From the NCBI GenBank assembly GCA_036705565.1, contig JAUBUY010000022.1: a DNA stretch of 64,000 bases; one strand, written 5' to 3'. Position numbers and translations under genes: made by a program. The DNA comes from Microcoleus sp036705565. Lineage in GTDB: Bacteria > Cyanobacteriota > Cyanobacteriia > Cyanobacteriales > Microcoleaceae. The notes beneath the pieces were generated by a model. That model was not told the origin of the DNA, did not search any database, and worked only from the letters and a program-made list of their open reading frames with translations. Positions 52,880 to 61,794 of this stretch are shown one piece after another. Every line of letters begins with the position of its first letter. Positions within the stretch are counted from its first letter, which is position 1.

Positions 52880-54745
52880 ATGCCAATGGCTCAAATCTTA
52901 CTCCAGACCGTTTGGTTTATACCTTGCTATCCACTTATCGGCGGAGTTCTGTCGATGCTGTGGTTTCCAGCAGTTACCCGCCGCACGGGGCCAAGACCAT
53001 CCGGTTACGTGAACGCCATCTTAACCTTGTTCGCTTTCTTACACGGCGTCATAGCCCTGACAGCTATCTGGAACCAACCGGCGCAACACCAGTTAATTCC
53101 CTGGCTGAATGTAGCAGGTTTAGACTTAACCATTCCCGTAGAAATCTCTGCTGTCACCGTCGGGGCGACAGTTTTGATTACCGGACTGAACTTGCTGGCG
53201 CAGATTTATGCTTTCGGTTACATGGAAATGGACTGGGGCTGGGCGAGGTTCTTTTCCCTGATGGGGCTGTTTGAAGCGGGGATGTGCGGCTTGGTACTGT
53301 GCAATTCCCTCTTCTTCAGTTACATGATTTTAGAAGTTCTGACTTTGGGCACTTACCTGTTAGTCGGGCTGTGGTTCAATCAGTCTTTGGTGGTGACAGG
53401 AGCCCGCGACGCTTTCTTAACCAAGCGGGTGGGAGATTTATTCCTGCTGATGGGAGTAGTCGCAATTCTGCCGCTGGCTGGAACTTGGAATTTTGATGAG
53501 TTGGCTGTTTGGGCTCAAACTGCAAAGCTTGACCCTACTGTAGCGACACTGTTGAGCTTAGCCTTGATTGCCGGCCCGATGGGTAAGTGCGCTCAGTTTC
53601 CCTTGCACCTGTGGCTGGATGAGGCGATGGAAGGCCCGCTACCGGCGACGATTTTGCGGAACACCGTAGTTGTGGAAACTGGTGCTTGGATATTGATTAA
53701 GTTGCAGCCGGTGATTGCTTTGTCGCCGATCGGACTGAAGACAGCTATTATTGTAGGCGCCGCGACGGCGGTTGGCGCTTCATTAATTGCGATCGCCCAA
53801 ATTGACATCAAGCGCACGCTTTCCTATATAGTCAGCTCTTACATGGGCTTAGTATTTATCGCCGTCGGCACCGGACAAGCCCAGACAGCCCTGACATTAA
53901 TATTTGCCTACAGTTTGGCCATGGGTTTGCTGGTGATGAGCATCGGTTCGGTAGTTTGGAACAGCATCACTCAGGATGTCCGATCTCTCGGCGGTTTGTG
54001 GGAAAAGCGGCCAATATCGGCAATATCGTTTATTGTCGGTAGCGCTGGATTGGTGGGACTACCGCCCTTCGGCTGCTTCTGGGCTTTAGAAGACTTCACA
54101 TCAGGACTGTCGGAAGCTCACCCTTCCTTGTTAGGAATAGTGCTGTTTGTCAACGGTGTAACTGCTTTTGGGTTGGTGCGCGTCTTCGGTTTAGTTTTTG
54201 GCGGCAAACCAAAGCAAATGACCGAACGTTCGCCGGAAGTTCACTGGCCTTTTATCTTGCCGATGACTGTTTTAATGGGCTTTACTTTGCACGTTCCGCA
54301 CTTGCTGGCTGCGTGGCATTTAGTGCCGGGGGCAAGTTTGAATTATACCGCAACTGGATTGCTAGTTTTGTCAACGGCGATCGGCATCAGTGCCGGAGCA
54401 TTTGTTTACCTGAACGAAAAATGGGAAAAACCGGTACGAATTGGTTCTGAAGCTTTGCAAGACTTTTTTGCTTACGACTTTTACACGGCAAAACTTTACC
54501 GGGTGACTGTGATATTTGCAGTCGGTTTAGTTGCTCAAATCATCTCGTGGTTCGATCGCAATATTGTTGACGGATTCGCGAACTTAATCGGTTTTGCAAC
54601 GGTTTTCGGCGGGCAAAGCCTCAAATACAACGTTAACGGTCAAACTCAGTTTTACGCCCTAACAATTCTGTTCGGAGTAGCAGTTTTGGGACTACTCATA
54701 AGCTGGCCTTTGCTAGCTCGCTTGTCGCTGATTGTAGGCGGGTAA
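52880..54745 (+). CDS. ndhF3: NAD(P)H dehydrogenase subunit NdhF3 (CO2-uptake NDH-1MS)
   Basis: This 621-residue antiporter-like membrane subunit has motifs ARDAFLTKRVGDLFLLMG, GKCAQFPLHLWLDEAMEGPLPATIL and IDIKRTLSYIVSSYMGLVF, the proton-channel helices of NuoL/NdhF. About 14-16 hydrophobic helices are present. It is assigned to NdhF3 rather than respiratory NdhF1 because ndhD and a Cup gene follow in the order known for the inducible high-affinity CO2-uptake operon (ndhF3-ndhD3-cupA). It starts a cluster that reads plus from 52880 to 59842. Low inorganic carbon would be the expected inducer through CcmR/NdhR; no operator was located. Confidence 0.88.
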   Translation: MPMAQILLQTVWFIPCYPLIGGVLSMLWFPAVTRRTGPRPSGYVNAILTLFAFLHGVIALTAIWNQPAQHQLIPWLNVAGLDLTIPVEISAVTVGATVLITGLNLLAQIYAFGYMEMDWGWARFFSLMGLFEAGMCGLVLCNSLFFSYMILEVLTLGTYLLVGLWFNQSLVVTGARDAFLTKRVGDLFLLMGVVAILPLAGTWNFDELAVWAQTAKLDPTVATLLSLALIAGPMGKCAQFPLHLWLDEAMEGPLPATILRNTVVVETGAWILIKLQPVIALSPIGLKTAIIVGAATAVGASLIAIAQIDIKRTLSYIVSSYMGLVFIAVGTGQAQTALTLIFAYSLAMGLLVMSIGSVVWNSITQDVRSLGGLWEKRPISAISFIVGSAGLVGLPPFGCFWALEDFTSGLSEAHPSLLGIVLFVNGVTAFGLVRVFGLVFGGKPKQMTERSPEVHWPFILPMTVLMGFTLHVPHLLAAWHLVPGASLNYTATGLLVLSTAIGISAGAFVYLNEKWEKPVRIGSEALQDFFAYDFYTAKLYRVTVIFAVGLVAQIISWFDRNIVDGFANLIGFATVFGGQSLKYNVNGQTQFYALTILFGVAVLGLLISWPLLARLSLIVGG

Positions 54746-54849
54746 AGACATATAAAATTGAAGATTTTAGGTGACAGTTTTAATCTAAAATCTTAAAAAC
54801 CTGAAATCTTGAACAAAGATTTCCCACTCGTTCAAATAAGGCAGCATAA

Positions 54850-55569
54850 ATGACCTCAGACAACAGACACTTCAATCTTTCCCGACGCAATTCCCTCAAA
54901 TTTGTCGCAGGAGCCATTGGTACAGGGATACTCGCAGCAGGAGCAGGCGCTGATTTGGCTGCACCCGAACCAGCAATTGCTCAAAATGACATGACTCCCG
55001 ATGCAGCTTTGCAAAAGTTAATGAGCGGGAACAAGCGGTTTGTTGAAAAAAAACGCCGAGGTTTTAACCAAAACTTATCCGATCTCGCCCAAGTTGCCAT
55101 ATCTCAAAAACCTTTTGCTGCTATTCTCGGCTGTTCGGATTCCCGTTTCCCTTCCGAGATTATTTTCGACCAAGGATTTGGAGATTTATTTGTCTGTCGA
55201 GTCGCCGGCAATGTGGCGACTCCCGAAGAAATTGGCAGCCTGGAATTTGGCACGTTGGTGTTGGGAGCAAAAGTGCTGATGGTAATCGGGCATAAAAGGT
55301 GCGGTGCGGTAGAAGCTACCATTAAAGGTGCTCAAGTTCCCGGTCAAATTGGCAGTTTGCTCGACGCCATTAAGCCTGCTGTAGAAAGCTCAAAAAACCA
55401 AACGGGCGATCATCTAGAAAATGCTTCAAAAGCAAATGTTATCCTGCAAACTAGAAAATTAAAAGCATCTCCAGTGATCTCTCAGTTAATTCTGGAGAAT
55501 AAACTGAAAGTGGTGGGTGGCTATTACGATTTAGATACGGGTCTCATCAATAGGTTGGTTGAGTCTTAA
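54850..55569 (+). CDS. beta-carbonic anhydrase with export signal
   Basis: This 239-residue protein has an N-terminal SRRNSLKFVAGAIGTGILAAGA with consecutive arginines (12-13) and a hydrophobic core, like a twin-arginine signal; cleavage is likely near PAIAQN. The beta-CA domain has zinc ligands C95, H148 and C151 (GCSDSR, GHKRCG), with D97 and R99 as the dyad. It ends in LKVVGGYYDLDTGLINRL. It would interconvert CO2 and bicarbonate in the periplasm or thylakoid lumen. It lies between ndhF3 and ndhD3 in the same orientation, an unusual place. Synechocystis EcaB, an exported beta-CA reported to work with NDH-1MS, is the closest functional parallel I know. Confidence 0.9.
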   Translation: MTSDNRHFNLSRRNSLKFVAGAIGTGILAAGAGADLAAPEPAIAQNDMTPDAALQKLMSGNKRFVEKKRRGFNQNLSDLAQVAISQKPFAAILGCSDSRFPSEIIFDQGFGDLFVCRVAGNVATPEEIGSLEFGTLVLGAKVLMVIGHKRCGAVEATIKGAQVPGQIGSLLDAIKPAVESSKNQTGDHLENASKANVILQTRKLKASPVISQLILENKLKVVGGYYDLDTGLINRLVES

Positions 55570-55859
55570 ACAGTTAACAGTTAACAGTTAACAGTTAACA
55601 GTTGACAGTTGGTAGGGGCTGTGCCCCCGTGCCCGCCCCCAGAGTTAGTTGACCTGGGACAGTTGACCTGGGACAGCAAGGGGTTTTAACAGCCTACAAT
55701 TGACAGTTGACAATTGACAGCGAGGGGTTTGTAACAGCGAAAAATTGAAATTTGACAATTGACGCTTGATAACTATCAACTATCAACTCTCAACTCTCAA
55801 AGATTGACTATCAACTATCAACTCTCAATAGATTCTTTACTCTTTACTCTTCACACATT
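55570..55859. repeat. 7-bp repeats between the carbonic anhydrase gene and ndhD3
   Basis: Arrays of AGTTAAC (about 55572-55606, five copies) and of ACTATCA/ACTCTCA (about 55771-55828) fill most of this spacer. The phrase AGTTGACCTGGGAC occurs twice. No gene is seen. Confidence 0.85.
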
Positions 55860-57413
55860 ATGCTTAGTGCCTTGCTCTGGTTGCCCGCGTTGGGCGCTGC
55901 GGTAGTCGGGTTCCTGCCCGGAAACATAAATGGGATGCGCCTGCGTTCAATAGCCTCAGCTTTTGCTGCTGTTGTTTTCCTGTTGAATATCTGGCTGTTA
56001 ACTCAATTCGATCCAGCAAATTCGGGACTGCAATTTCAAGAATATTTGCCTTGGATTCCACAATTAGGTTTGAGCTACAATTTGGGCATTGACGGCTTGT
56101 CATTGCCGCTGCTGGTTTTAAGTGCTTTGCTGACGCTATTAGTCATTTACGGCACGGGCGAAAAGATGGAGCGCCCCCAGCTTTACTACGCTTTGATTTT
56201 GCTAATCAATGCTGGTATTGCCGGAGCTTTGATGTCTCAAAATTTGCTGCTGTTTGTACTGTTTTACGAAGTAGAATTAATTCCTTTTTACCTGTTGATT
56301 GCGATTTGGGGCGGAAAGCAGCGGGAATACGCTGCCATGAAGTTTTTGATCTACACGGCAGTTTCGGGACTTTTAGTGCTAGCAGCATTTTTGGGTGTGG
56401 CTTGGCTTAGCGGTTCTTTAAATTTCGATTACAGTGCGATTACCACTCAAGAATTGCCGAGAAATGTGCAGTTAATCCTGCTAACAATTTTGCTAATTGG
56501 GTTGGGAATTAAAATTCCCTTGGTGCCACTGCATACTTGGCTACCGGATGCTTACGTGGAAGCTTCGCCAGCAACAGCAATTTTGCTGGGAGGGATTCTG
56601 GCGAAGTTGGGAACTTACGGTTTAGTGCGGTTTGGCTTGCAGATGTTTCCCGAAACTTGGTCGATTATCGCTCCCGGTTTAGCGATTATCGGGACTGTGA
56701 GCGTGATGTACGGTGCTTTGAGCGCGATCGCCCAAAAAGACATCAAACGCATGGTAGCCTATAGTTCGATCGGGCATATGGGCTACATCCTCGTTGCCTG
56801 CGCTGCGGGTACGAAGCTGGCATTAATCGGTGCAGTCGGGCAAATGGTAAGCCACGGCTTAATTTTAGCTTTGCTATTTTATTTAGTAGGCATCATCGAA
56901 AGCAAAGTCGGCACGCGAGATTTGGACGTGCTCAACGGTTTGATGAATCCGATGCGGGGTTTACCCACGGCTAGTTCCCTGTTAGTTTTGGGCGGCATGG
57001 CAAGCGCCGGCATTCCCGGTTTGGTGGGTTTTATTGCCGAATTTTTAGTATTTCAAGGCAGTTTCTCTATCTTTCCAATTCCCACTTTAATCTGCATTTT
57101 AGCTTCGGGTTTAACAGCCGTTTACTTTGTGATTCTGCTCAACCGCACCTGTTTTGGGAAGTTGGACAATGCCACGGCTTACTACCCTCCAGTTACGTTT
57201 GCTGAAAATATGCCGGCGCTGGTTTTGGCGGGCATCATTTTCGTGTTGGGAATTCAACCTGCTTGGCTGCTCAAGTGGAGCGAATCGACTACAAATGCGA
57301 TCGTTGCTACTCTGCCGGCTGACAGGAATACCCAAGTTGCTATTAGCTATCCTTGGAAAAAATCAGCGATTGAAATCGCCTTTACACAAACGAAGTCTGT
57401 CTCCGCAGACTGA
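55860..57413 (+). CDS. ndhD3: NAD(P)H dehydrogenase subunit NdhD3 (NuoM-like)
   Basis: This 517-residue antiporter-like subunit has LYYALILLINAGIAGALMSQNLLLFVLFYEVELIPFYLLIAIWGG (with the conserved Glu), KIPLVPLHTWLPDAYVEASPATAILLGGILAKLGTYG and KDIKRMVAYSSIGHMGYILV. About 14 membrane helices are present. With NdhF3 and CupA it makes the variable arm of the NDH-1MS complex that drives CO2 hydration in the light. It is preceded by heptamer repeats, with no Shine-Dalgarno sequence visible. Confidence 0.9.
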   Translation: MLSALLWLPALGAAVVGFLPGNINGMRLRSIASAFAAVVFLLNIWLLTQFDPANSGLQFQEYLPWIPQLGLSYNLGIDGLSLPLLVLSALLTLLVIYGTGEKMERPQLYYALILLINAGIAGALMSQNLLLFVLFYEVELIPFYLLIAIWGGKQREYAAMKFLIYTAVSGLLVLAAFLGVAWLSGSLNFDYSAITTQELPRNVQLILLTILLIGLGIKIPLVPLHTWLPDAYVEASPATAILLGGILAKLGTYGLVRFGLQMFPETWSIIAPGLAIIGTVSVMYGALSAIAQKDIKRMVAYSSIGHMGYILVACAAGTKLALIGAVGQMVSHGLILALLFYLVGIIESKVGTRDLDVLNGLMNPMRGLPTASSLLVLGGMASAGIPGLVGFIAEFLVFQGSFSIFPIPTLICILASGLTAVYFVILLNRTCFGKLDNATAYYPPVTFAENMPALVLAGIIFVLGIQPAWLLKWSESTTNAIVATLPADRNTQVAISYPWKKSAIEIAFTQTKSVSAD

Positions 57414-57564
57414 GATAGTTCAGCGATTAAAATAGGGTCGGCACTTGCCTTGTGTCCGACTATGCTGCCTCACAAATATCTACTCGTTACTAGGCTCTGT
57501 ATCCAATTTTAATGCAAGATTTTGGACGCAGAGCCTCCAGATAAATACCAGGAGATGAGCGCTC

Positions 57565-57951
57565 ATGAAACCGAAAAAACTTTTCAGTTTATCCGCCGTT
57601 ACAACCCTTCTTTTAGTAATGGCAACTTCTGCTTTTGCACAAGCTATAACTCGAATTCGCGATTTGCCAGCATCGAAAACAGGAATTACCATCTCTGGCC
57701 GAGTAGTCGGTTTTGGAGAAGCTGATGAAAATGAGTGGATTTTAAATGACGGCAGCGGTCAAGTTAAAGTCGATGCCGGCCCGCGCAGGTGGCGCAATAT
57801 TAATCTATCAGAAGGGGAAACAATTACCGTTGTTGGCGAAATGGATGACGGCGAATTTGATGCTTTTTCGATAACTCTGTCGAACGGATCAATTATCAAC
57901 ATCCGCTCTCCACAAGGCCCGCCTCCTTGGGCTGGAAAAGAGGAAAAATAA
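57565..57951 (+). CDS. secreted small OB-fold protein
   Basis: This 128-residue protein has a signal peptide MKPKKLFSLSAVTTLLLVMATSAFAQ (cleavage after AFA). The mature part is about 100 residues: ITRIRDLPASKTGITISGRVVGF, then NEWILNDGSGQVKVDAG and GETITVVGEMDDGEFDAFSI. This is a five-stranded OB-fold layout resembling the bacterial OB-fold (BOF/YgiW) proteins. It lies between ndhD3 and cupA, so it may be co-expressed with CO2 uptake. An AGGAG precedes the start by about 10 bases. The function is unknown. Confidence 0.8.
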   Translation: MKPKKLFSLSAVTTLLLVMATSAFAQAITRIRDLPASKTGITISGRVVGFGEADENEWILNDGSGQVKVDAGPRRWRNINLSEGETITVVGEMDDGEFDAFSITLSNGSIINIRSPQGPPPWAGKEEK

Positions 57952-58060
57952 CTGTAAAAAGCAGCGCTATCTTTCCGAAAAGCATGAGATTTGGGAGAAC
58001 CTAATTCCCGAATAGAGCAATTTATAAATAGTAAAATTCAGTCAAACAAAGGAAGAAACA

Positions 58061-59383
58061 ATGGTACAAACCCCTAATAAACCAGCAACTAAACTACCCC
58101 CTTCAAAACACGAATTTGCCGAAATAATTCACAGACTGGAAGCGGGCGGCGCTATGATTCCAGATACGCCGGAAAATCTGATGCAAATCATCGCTATCTG
58201 GAAAGCTTACGCGGTGCCGATGGACTTCTACTGGCGGGATTTGCTTTACATCGCCGAACGAGTATTTTTACACCCGCTTCCTTTCTTTAAATACTTTTTA
58301 CCGCAAGAGTATTTAGATTTACAAAATCACTATGCAGGCGACGGTGCAGATTTGCGGATTTGGCGCGGTACTGGAAGTGTCCACCCAGAACTTTTGGAGT
58401 TCATGGAGAAGGGTGAAACTGGTAAACTCCCGCGACTGTTCCATCATTTGTGGCACGATCGCATTAACATGGAATTTGCCGAAGAGTGCATGAGGTCAAT
58501 GCTTTGGCACCGGGGCTTGTACGTCCCAACCAATCAATTCGATCCTTATTTGGACAGTGACGAATATAAAGCTAATGCCGATCGCGCAATTAAAGCTTAC
58601 TTCAAAAAAGACCCGTTCATGCTGGCAATTCACAAAGCATTTCCCGAAATGTTTTTAGAACAGTGCCGCCAAATGTCTTATTACAGCAATCTCGGTTTAT
58701 TCTGGGAAGTAATGGCACCGGTGTTTTTTGAAGTTTCCGACTTGTACGACGAAGGGAAAATTACCACAGTCCCGCAAGCGATGGATTTCCTAGTAAATGG
58801 GATATTTGCGATCGCCGGAAGACCCATTTACCACCATGTCCAAATCGACGGTGAAACCTACGAAATCATCCCCAAATCTAAAGGTTTCACTTGGCTTTAC
58901 GAAGCAGCGTTACCTTACGTGGAAGCTGTATTTTATCGCACTTCGCCATTCCGAGGCACCAAATCTTACAACGCTCAAGCTAGAGAAGTTCCTGACGACC
59001 AAAAAGACTTCCACTACGGAGTTTTGTATGCAGACAAATTCCCGGTAGGTACGGCGGGGATTCCGCCGACTTTGCTAGCACAAGATATGCTGCATTTCCT
59101 GCCACCTTATTTGATGGATTTCTACAAACAGCGCTGTCGCGGTGAAGATGATATCCTAAATCAAATTGGGGTGACATTCCAGCGATCGATGTACTGCGTA
59201 ACTTCGGCGGTGATTCAAGCGTTACGGACTGCTCTTTTGTATCCTTTAGATGACCCGAATCCAAAGCATTTGAAGGCAAATCGGGCTTTCTTTGAGTCTC
59301 AGATCGATCGCTTCTGTCGCCCGGAATACGGCATGAAATATGCTGCGAAGCTCAAGAATATTCAGACTTCGGATTATAGGTAA
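58061..59383 (+). CDS. cupA: CO2 hydration protein CupA
   Basis: This 440-residue ChpX/ChpY-family protein has typical blocks: EFAEIIHRLEAGGAMIPDTPENLMQIIAIWKAYAVPMDFYWRDLLYIAERVFL, HHLWHDRINMEFAEECMRSMLWHRGLY and ADKFPVGTAGIPPTLLAQDMLHFLPPYL. Several conserved His and Cys could form the zinc site used to hydrate CO2 on the NDH-1MS complex at the thylakoid. The assignment to CupA rather than CupB follows from linkage to ndhF3/ndhD3. A GGAAGAAAC motif precedes the start. Confidence 0.9.
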   Translation: MVQTPNKPATKLPPSKHEFAEIIHRLEAGGAMIPDTPENLMQIIAIWKAYAVPMDFYWRDLLYIAERVFLHPLPFFKYFLPQEYLDLQNHYAGDGADLRIWRGTGSVHPELLEFMEKGETGKLPRLFHHLWHDRINMEFAEECMRSMLWHRGLYVPTNQFDPYLDSDEYKANADRAIKAYFKKDPFMLAIHKAFPEMFLEQCRQMSYYSNLGLFWEVMAPVFFEVSDLYDEGKITTVPQAMDFLVNGIFAIAGRPIYHHVQIDGETYEIIPKSKGFTWLYEAALPYVEAVFYRTSPFRGTKSYNAQAREVPDDQKDFHYGVLYADKFPVGTAGIPPTLLAQDMLHFLPPYLMDFYKQRCRGEDDILNQIGVTFQRSMYCVTSAVIQALRTALLYPLDDPNPKHLKANRAFFESQIDRFCRPEYGMKYAAKLKNIQTSDYR

Positions 59384-59635
59384 AAGATGTTTGCGGGAGG
59401 CATATTAGCTTCCAAGTCCGCCAATCCGTTAGTCCGCCAGGGGTTTCAACCCCTGGCTCAAAGCTCAAGTCGGTTGAAACCGACTGGGAAAAATCAGAGC
59501 TTTTTAAGCCGTTTCAAAAGTCCTATAATATTAGATTAGTTGGTCTCAGAATTATTCATCTCTCTCTTCTCTTCCTCTGCGTTCTCTGCGTTCTCTGCGG
59601 TTTAATCATTCCGATATAAAAAATAATCAATAACT
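59384..59635. other. spacer with a GTCGGTTGAAACCGAC palindrome
   Basis: No gene is seen. The palindrome AGTCGGTTGAAACCGACT at about 59468-59485 may end the cupA message. Nearby TTTCAACCCCTGGCTCA matches the repeat near 16987-17003. Confidence 0.65.
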
Positions 59636-59842
59636 ATGGACAGCAAACAGCTAGCCAAATATATCGAAGCAACCGATGGGATTTCCAAACCTTGGCTGTT
59701 GGTGCAACTGCGGCTGAAAAAATTGCAAGAAAGGCGATCGGAGATTTCTGCTGAAGAGTATATGACAGAACTTACCGATATCCACAAAGATTTAATGAAT
59801 CTGGGGGAATGGTGGCTGGGAATCGAAGATGAAGTGTTTTAA
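59636..59842 (+). CDS. small conserved-looking protein, unknown
   Basis: This 68-residue mostly helical, acidic protein contains MDSKQLAKYIEATDGISKPW, then LLVQLRLKKLQERR and YMTELTDIHKDLMNLGEWWLG. Codon use resembles that of the neighbours. It follows cupA by 252 bases on the same strand. It is not CupS, which is larger and has a fasciclin-type domain. No family is recognised. Confidence 0.55.
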   Translation: MDSKQLAKYIEATDGISKPWLLVQLRLKKLQERRSEISAEEYMTELTDIHKDLMNLGEWWLGIEDEVF

Positions 59843-59883
59843 AATTTAATTGAAAGTTCAAGTAGGATTAAGTCGAGCGCACT

Positions 59884-60354
59884 TTAAAATTTATCCATCA
59901 AATCTTTTTCTTGGGCATAGACATCTCGTAGCTGTTGCAGCGCGGGCCCAGAAATGACCGATTTAACAGTAGCTACCAATTGGCCCCACTCTAGCAAGCT
60001 GTCAACGGAAACAGCTTTTTTGAACTTGTACGTGTAGAATTTAGTCCAAAATGCTGGTGCTTGCTTGCTTTTCCAGCGTTTGTACCATCTGCCAAAATCT
60101 TGAAGTGCGATCGGCTGTACTTGTAAAATAGGAGGAAAATCGGCGTAGCTAACAAAGCGGCTGATGCCTTTGGCGTGAACGTACACCATGTAACGACAGC
60201 ATTCGATGCGGTAAATCTCGTCTGCTGTGATATTGAACAGGAGTGCAACTGTTTCTTCGGTAACGAATCTCGCCAGCGGATGCAGGATTGGCGATTTGTG
60301 AATTATTCTGGATTCTGCGATCGTCCGCGATTTTGCCGGAGTTTCTGATATCAT
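59884..60354 (-). CDS. hypothetical protein divergent from the XRE cluster
   Basis: This 156-residue basic protein is not recognised. It contains HPLARFVTEETVALLFNITADEIYRIECCRYMVYVHAKGISRFVSYADFPPIL and a helical C-terminus. Its start codon region, TTTCTGATATCATGG, is repeated at 61074-61091 between the second and third XRE genes. This shows that the duplicated block included this divergent promoter region. The gene may be regulated by the XRE proteins (inference). Confidence 0.6.
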   Translation of the reverse strand: MISETPAKSRTIAESRIIHKSPILHPLARFVTEETVALLFNITADEIYRIECCRYMVYVHAKGISRFVSYADFPPILQVQPIALQDFGRWYKRWKSKQAPAFWTKFYTYKFKKAVSVDSLLEWGQLVATVKSVISGPALQQLRDVYAQEKDLMDKF

Positions 60355-60535
60355 GGCTAGTACACCTCTGGATATGGTTAGTAGACTTCTGGATATGGCA
60401 AATGCACTTTTTGATAGAAAGAAATAATCTGTCCAGATTAGGTTTTACAGACGATCGCCCTTTAGTTTTCCAGGCCGGGGGGCGATCGCTCTTTACATAT
60501 AAAATTGTACGACGCAATTGCATCAACTGTCAAGC

Positions 60536-60748
60536 ATGGGTTTAGTCAGGCTAAAAATTCGGGAACTAGCGGCGGAGAAGGGCTGGACGCTTAAGGAAGT
60601 ATCCGATCGTTCCGGGGTAATTTATAGCACTGTCAGAAGCTATGCTCGTCGTCCTGAAATGGCAATGGTTGACTTTACTTGCCTGCGGAAGTTAGCTCGG
60701 ACTTTTGATGTGATGATTGAGGATCTGGTTGAGGTTTTGGAGGAATAG
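60536..60748 (+). CDS. XRE-family regulator 1 of 4
   Basis: This 70-residue HTH protein starts at MGLVRLKIREL. The fold has helix 1 with IRELAAEKGW, helix 2 LKEVSDRSGV, the recognition helix VIYSTVRSYARRP and helices 4-5 LRKLARTFDVMIEDLVEVLEE. It is the first of a tandem row of four genes of equal length (213 bases each). The start is chosen because all four share MGLV right after CAAGC. Confidence 0.82.
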   Translation: MGLVRLKIRELAAEKGWTLKEVSDRSGVIYSTVRSYARRPEMAMVDFTCLRKLARTFDVMIEDLVEVLEE

Positions 60749-60835
60749 GTCGATCGACCTTAAGTTGTCTAGACCGGGGGCGATCGCTTTTTTAGATGCA
60801 ATTATCTTAAAACGCAACTGCATTATTTGTCAAGC

Positions 60836-61048
60836 ATGGGTTTAGTCAGAGTTAAAGTGCGAGAGCTAGCGGCCGAGAGAGGCTGGACATTCAAGGAGGT
60901 GGCTGAGCGATCGGGCGTTGGTTACAGCACCATCAGAAACTACGCCCAATGTCAAGGCATGACAACCGTTAATTTTGCCTACTTGCACAGGTTGGCTCGC
61001 ACGTTTGACGTAATGATTGAGGATTTGGTGGAGATTTTGGAGGAATAG
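60836..61048 (+). CDS. XRE-family regulator 2 of 4
   Basis: This 70-residue paralogue starts MGLVRVKVRELAAERGWTF. Its recognition-helix region GYSTIRNYAQCQGM differs from copy 1, while the end LARTFDVMIEDLVEILEE is nearly the same. The spacer before it (60749-60835) has a hairpin with the GGGCGATCGC arm and a T-run, so each gene may be its own unit. Confidence 0.82.
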   Translation: MGLVRVKVRELAAERGWTFKEVAERSGVGYSTIRNYAQCQGMTTVNFAYLHRLARTFDVMIEDLVEILEE

Positions 61049-61123
61049 GTCGATCGCCCACGATATTGACGGATTTTCTGATATCATGGTGAGCCAACCT
61101 AAGAATTGCATCCACTCTCAAGC

Positions 61124-61336
61124 ATGGGTTTAGTAAGAATTAAAGTCAGAGAACTAGCTGCTGAGAAAGGTTGGACATTCAAGGAAGTTTCAGAACGTTC
61201 TGGGGTAATGTACAACACTGTCAAGCATTATGCTCGTTGTCCAGGGCTGACAACGGTTGACTTTACTTTGCTGCGGAAGTTAGCTCGGACTTTTGATGTG
61301 ATGATTGAGGATTTGGTTGAGGTTTTGGAGGAATAG
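61124..61336 (+). CDS. XRE-family regulator 3 of 4
   Basis: This 70-residue paralogue is closest to copy 1 outside the recognition helix (AAEKGW, LVEVLEE). The recognition-helix region is MYNTVKHYARCPGL. Its upstream spacer (61049-61123) differs from the other two and resembles the region before copy 1, consistent with duplication of a two-gene block. Confidence 0.82.
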   Translation: MGLVRIKVRELAAEKGWTFKEVSERSGVMYNTVKHYARCPGLTTVDFTLLRKLARTFDVMIEDLVEVLEE

Positions 61337-61423
61337 GTTGATCGGCCTTAAGTTGTCTAGACCGGGGGCGATCGCTTTTTCAGATGCAATTATCTTAAAA
61401 CGCAACTGCATTATTTGTCAAGC

Positions 61424-61636
61424 ATGGGTTTAGTCAGAGTTAAAGTGCGAGAGCTAGCGGCCGAGAGAGGCTGGACATTCAAGGAGGTGGCTGAGCGATC
61501 GGGCGTGATCTATAGCACCATAACCAGCTATGCTCGTCGTTCAGAAATATCAATGGTTGACTTTACCGCCCTGTACAAGTTAGCGCGGGCCTTTGATGTG
61601 ATGATTGAGGACTTGGTGGAGATTATTGAGGAATAG
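61424..61636 (+). CDS. XRE-family regulator 4 of 4
   Basis: This 70-residue paralogue is closest to copy 2 in its first half (VRVKVRELAAERGWTF, KEVAERSGV). The recognition-helix region is IYSTITSYARRSEI, and it ends LVEIIEE. It is followed by the terminator at 61637-61684. Confidence 0.82.
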   Translation: MGLVRVKVRELAAERGWTFKEVAERSGVIYSTITSYARRSEISMVDFTALYKLARAFDVMIEDLVEIIEE

Positions 61637-61684
61637 GTCGATCGCCCTTAAGTTGTCTACACCGGGGGCGATCGCTTTTTTTTA
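61637..61684 (+). terminator. intrinsic terminator after the XRE row
   Basis: Arms CGATCGCCC and GGGCGATCG are separated by TTAAGTTGTCTACACCGG and followed by CTTTTTTTTATTTTTT. Weaker versions of the same hairpin lie in the spacers after copies 1 and 3. Confidence 0.75.
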
Positions 61685-61794
61685 TTTTTTCCACTATAGC
61701 AGGATTAACTGTACTTACTCAAACATTATTGTACTTAATCGGATTGAGGATGGTAACATCAAGGAAAGTTGTTATTAATAGTTGATTATTCTTC

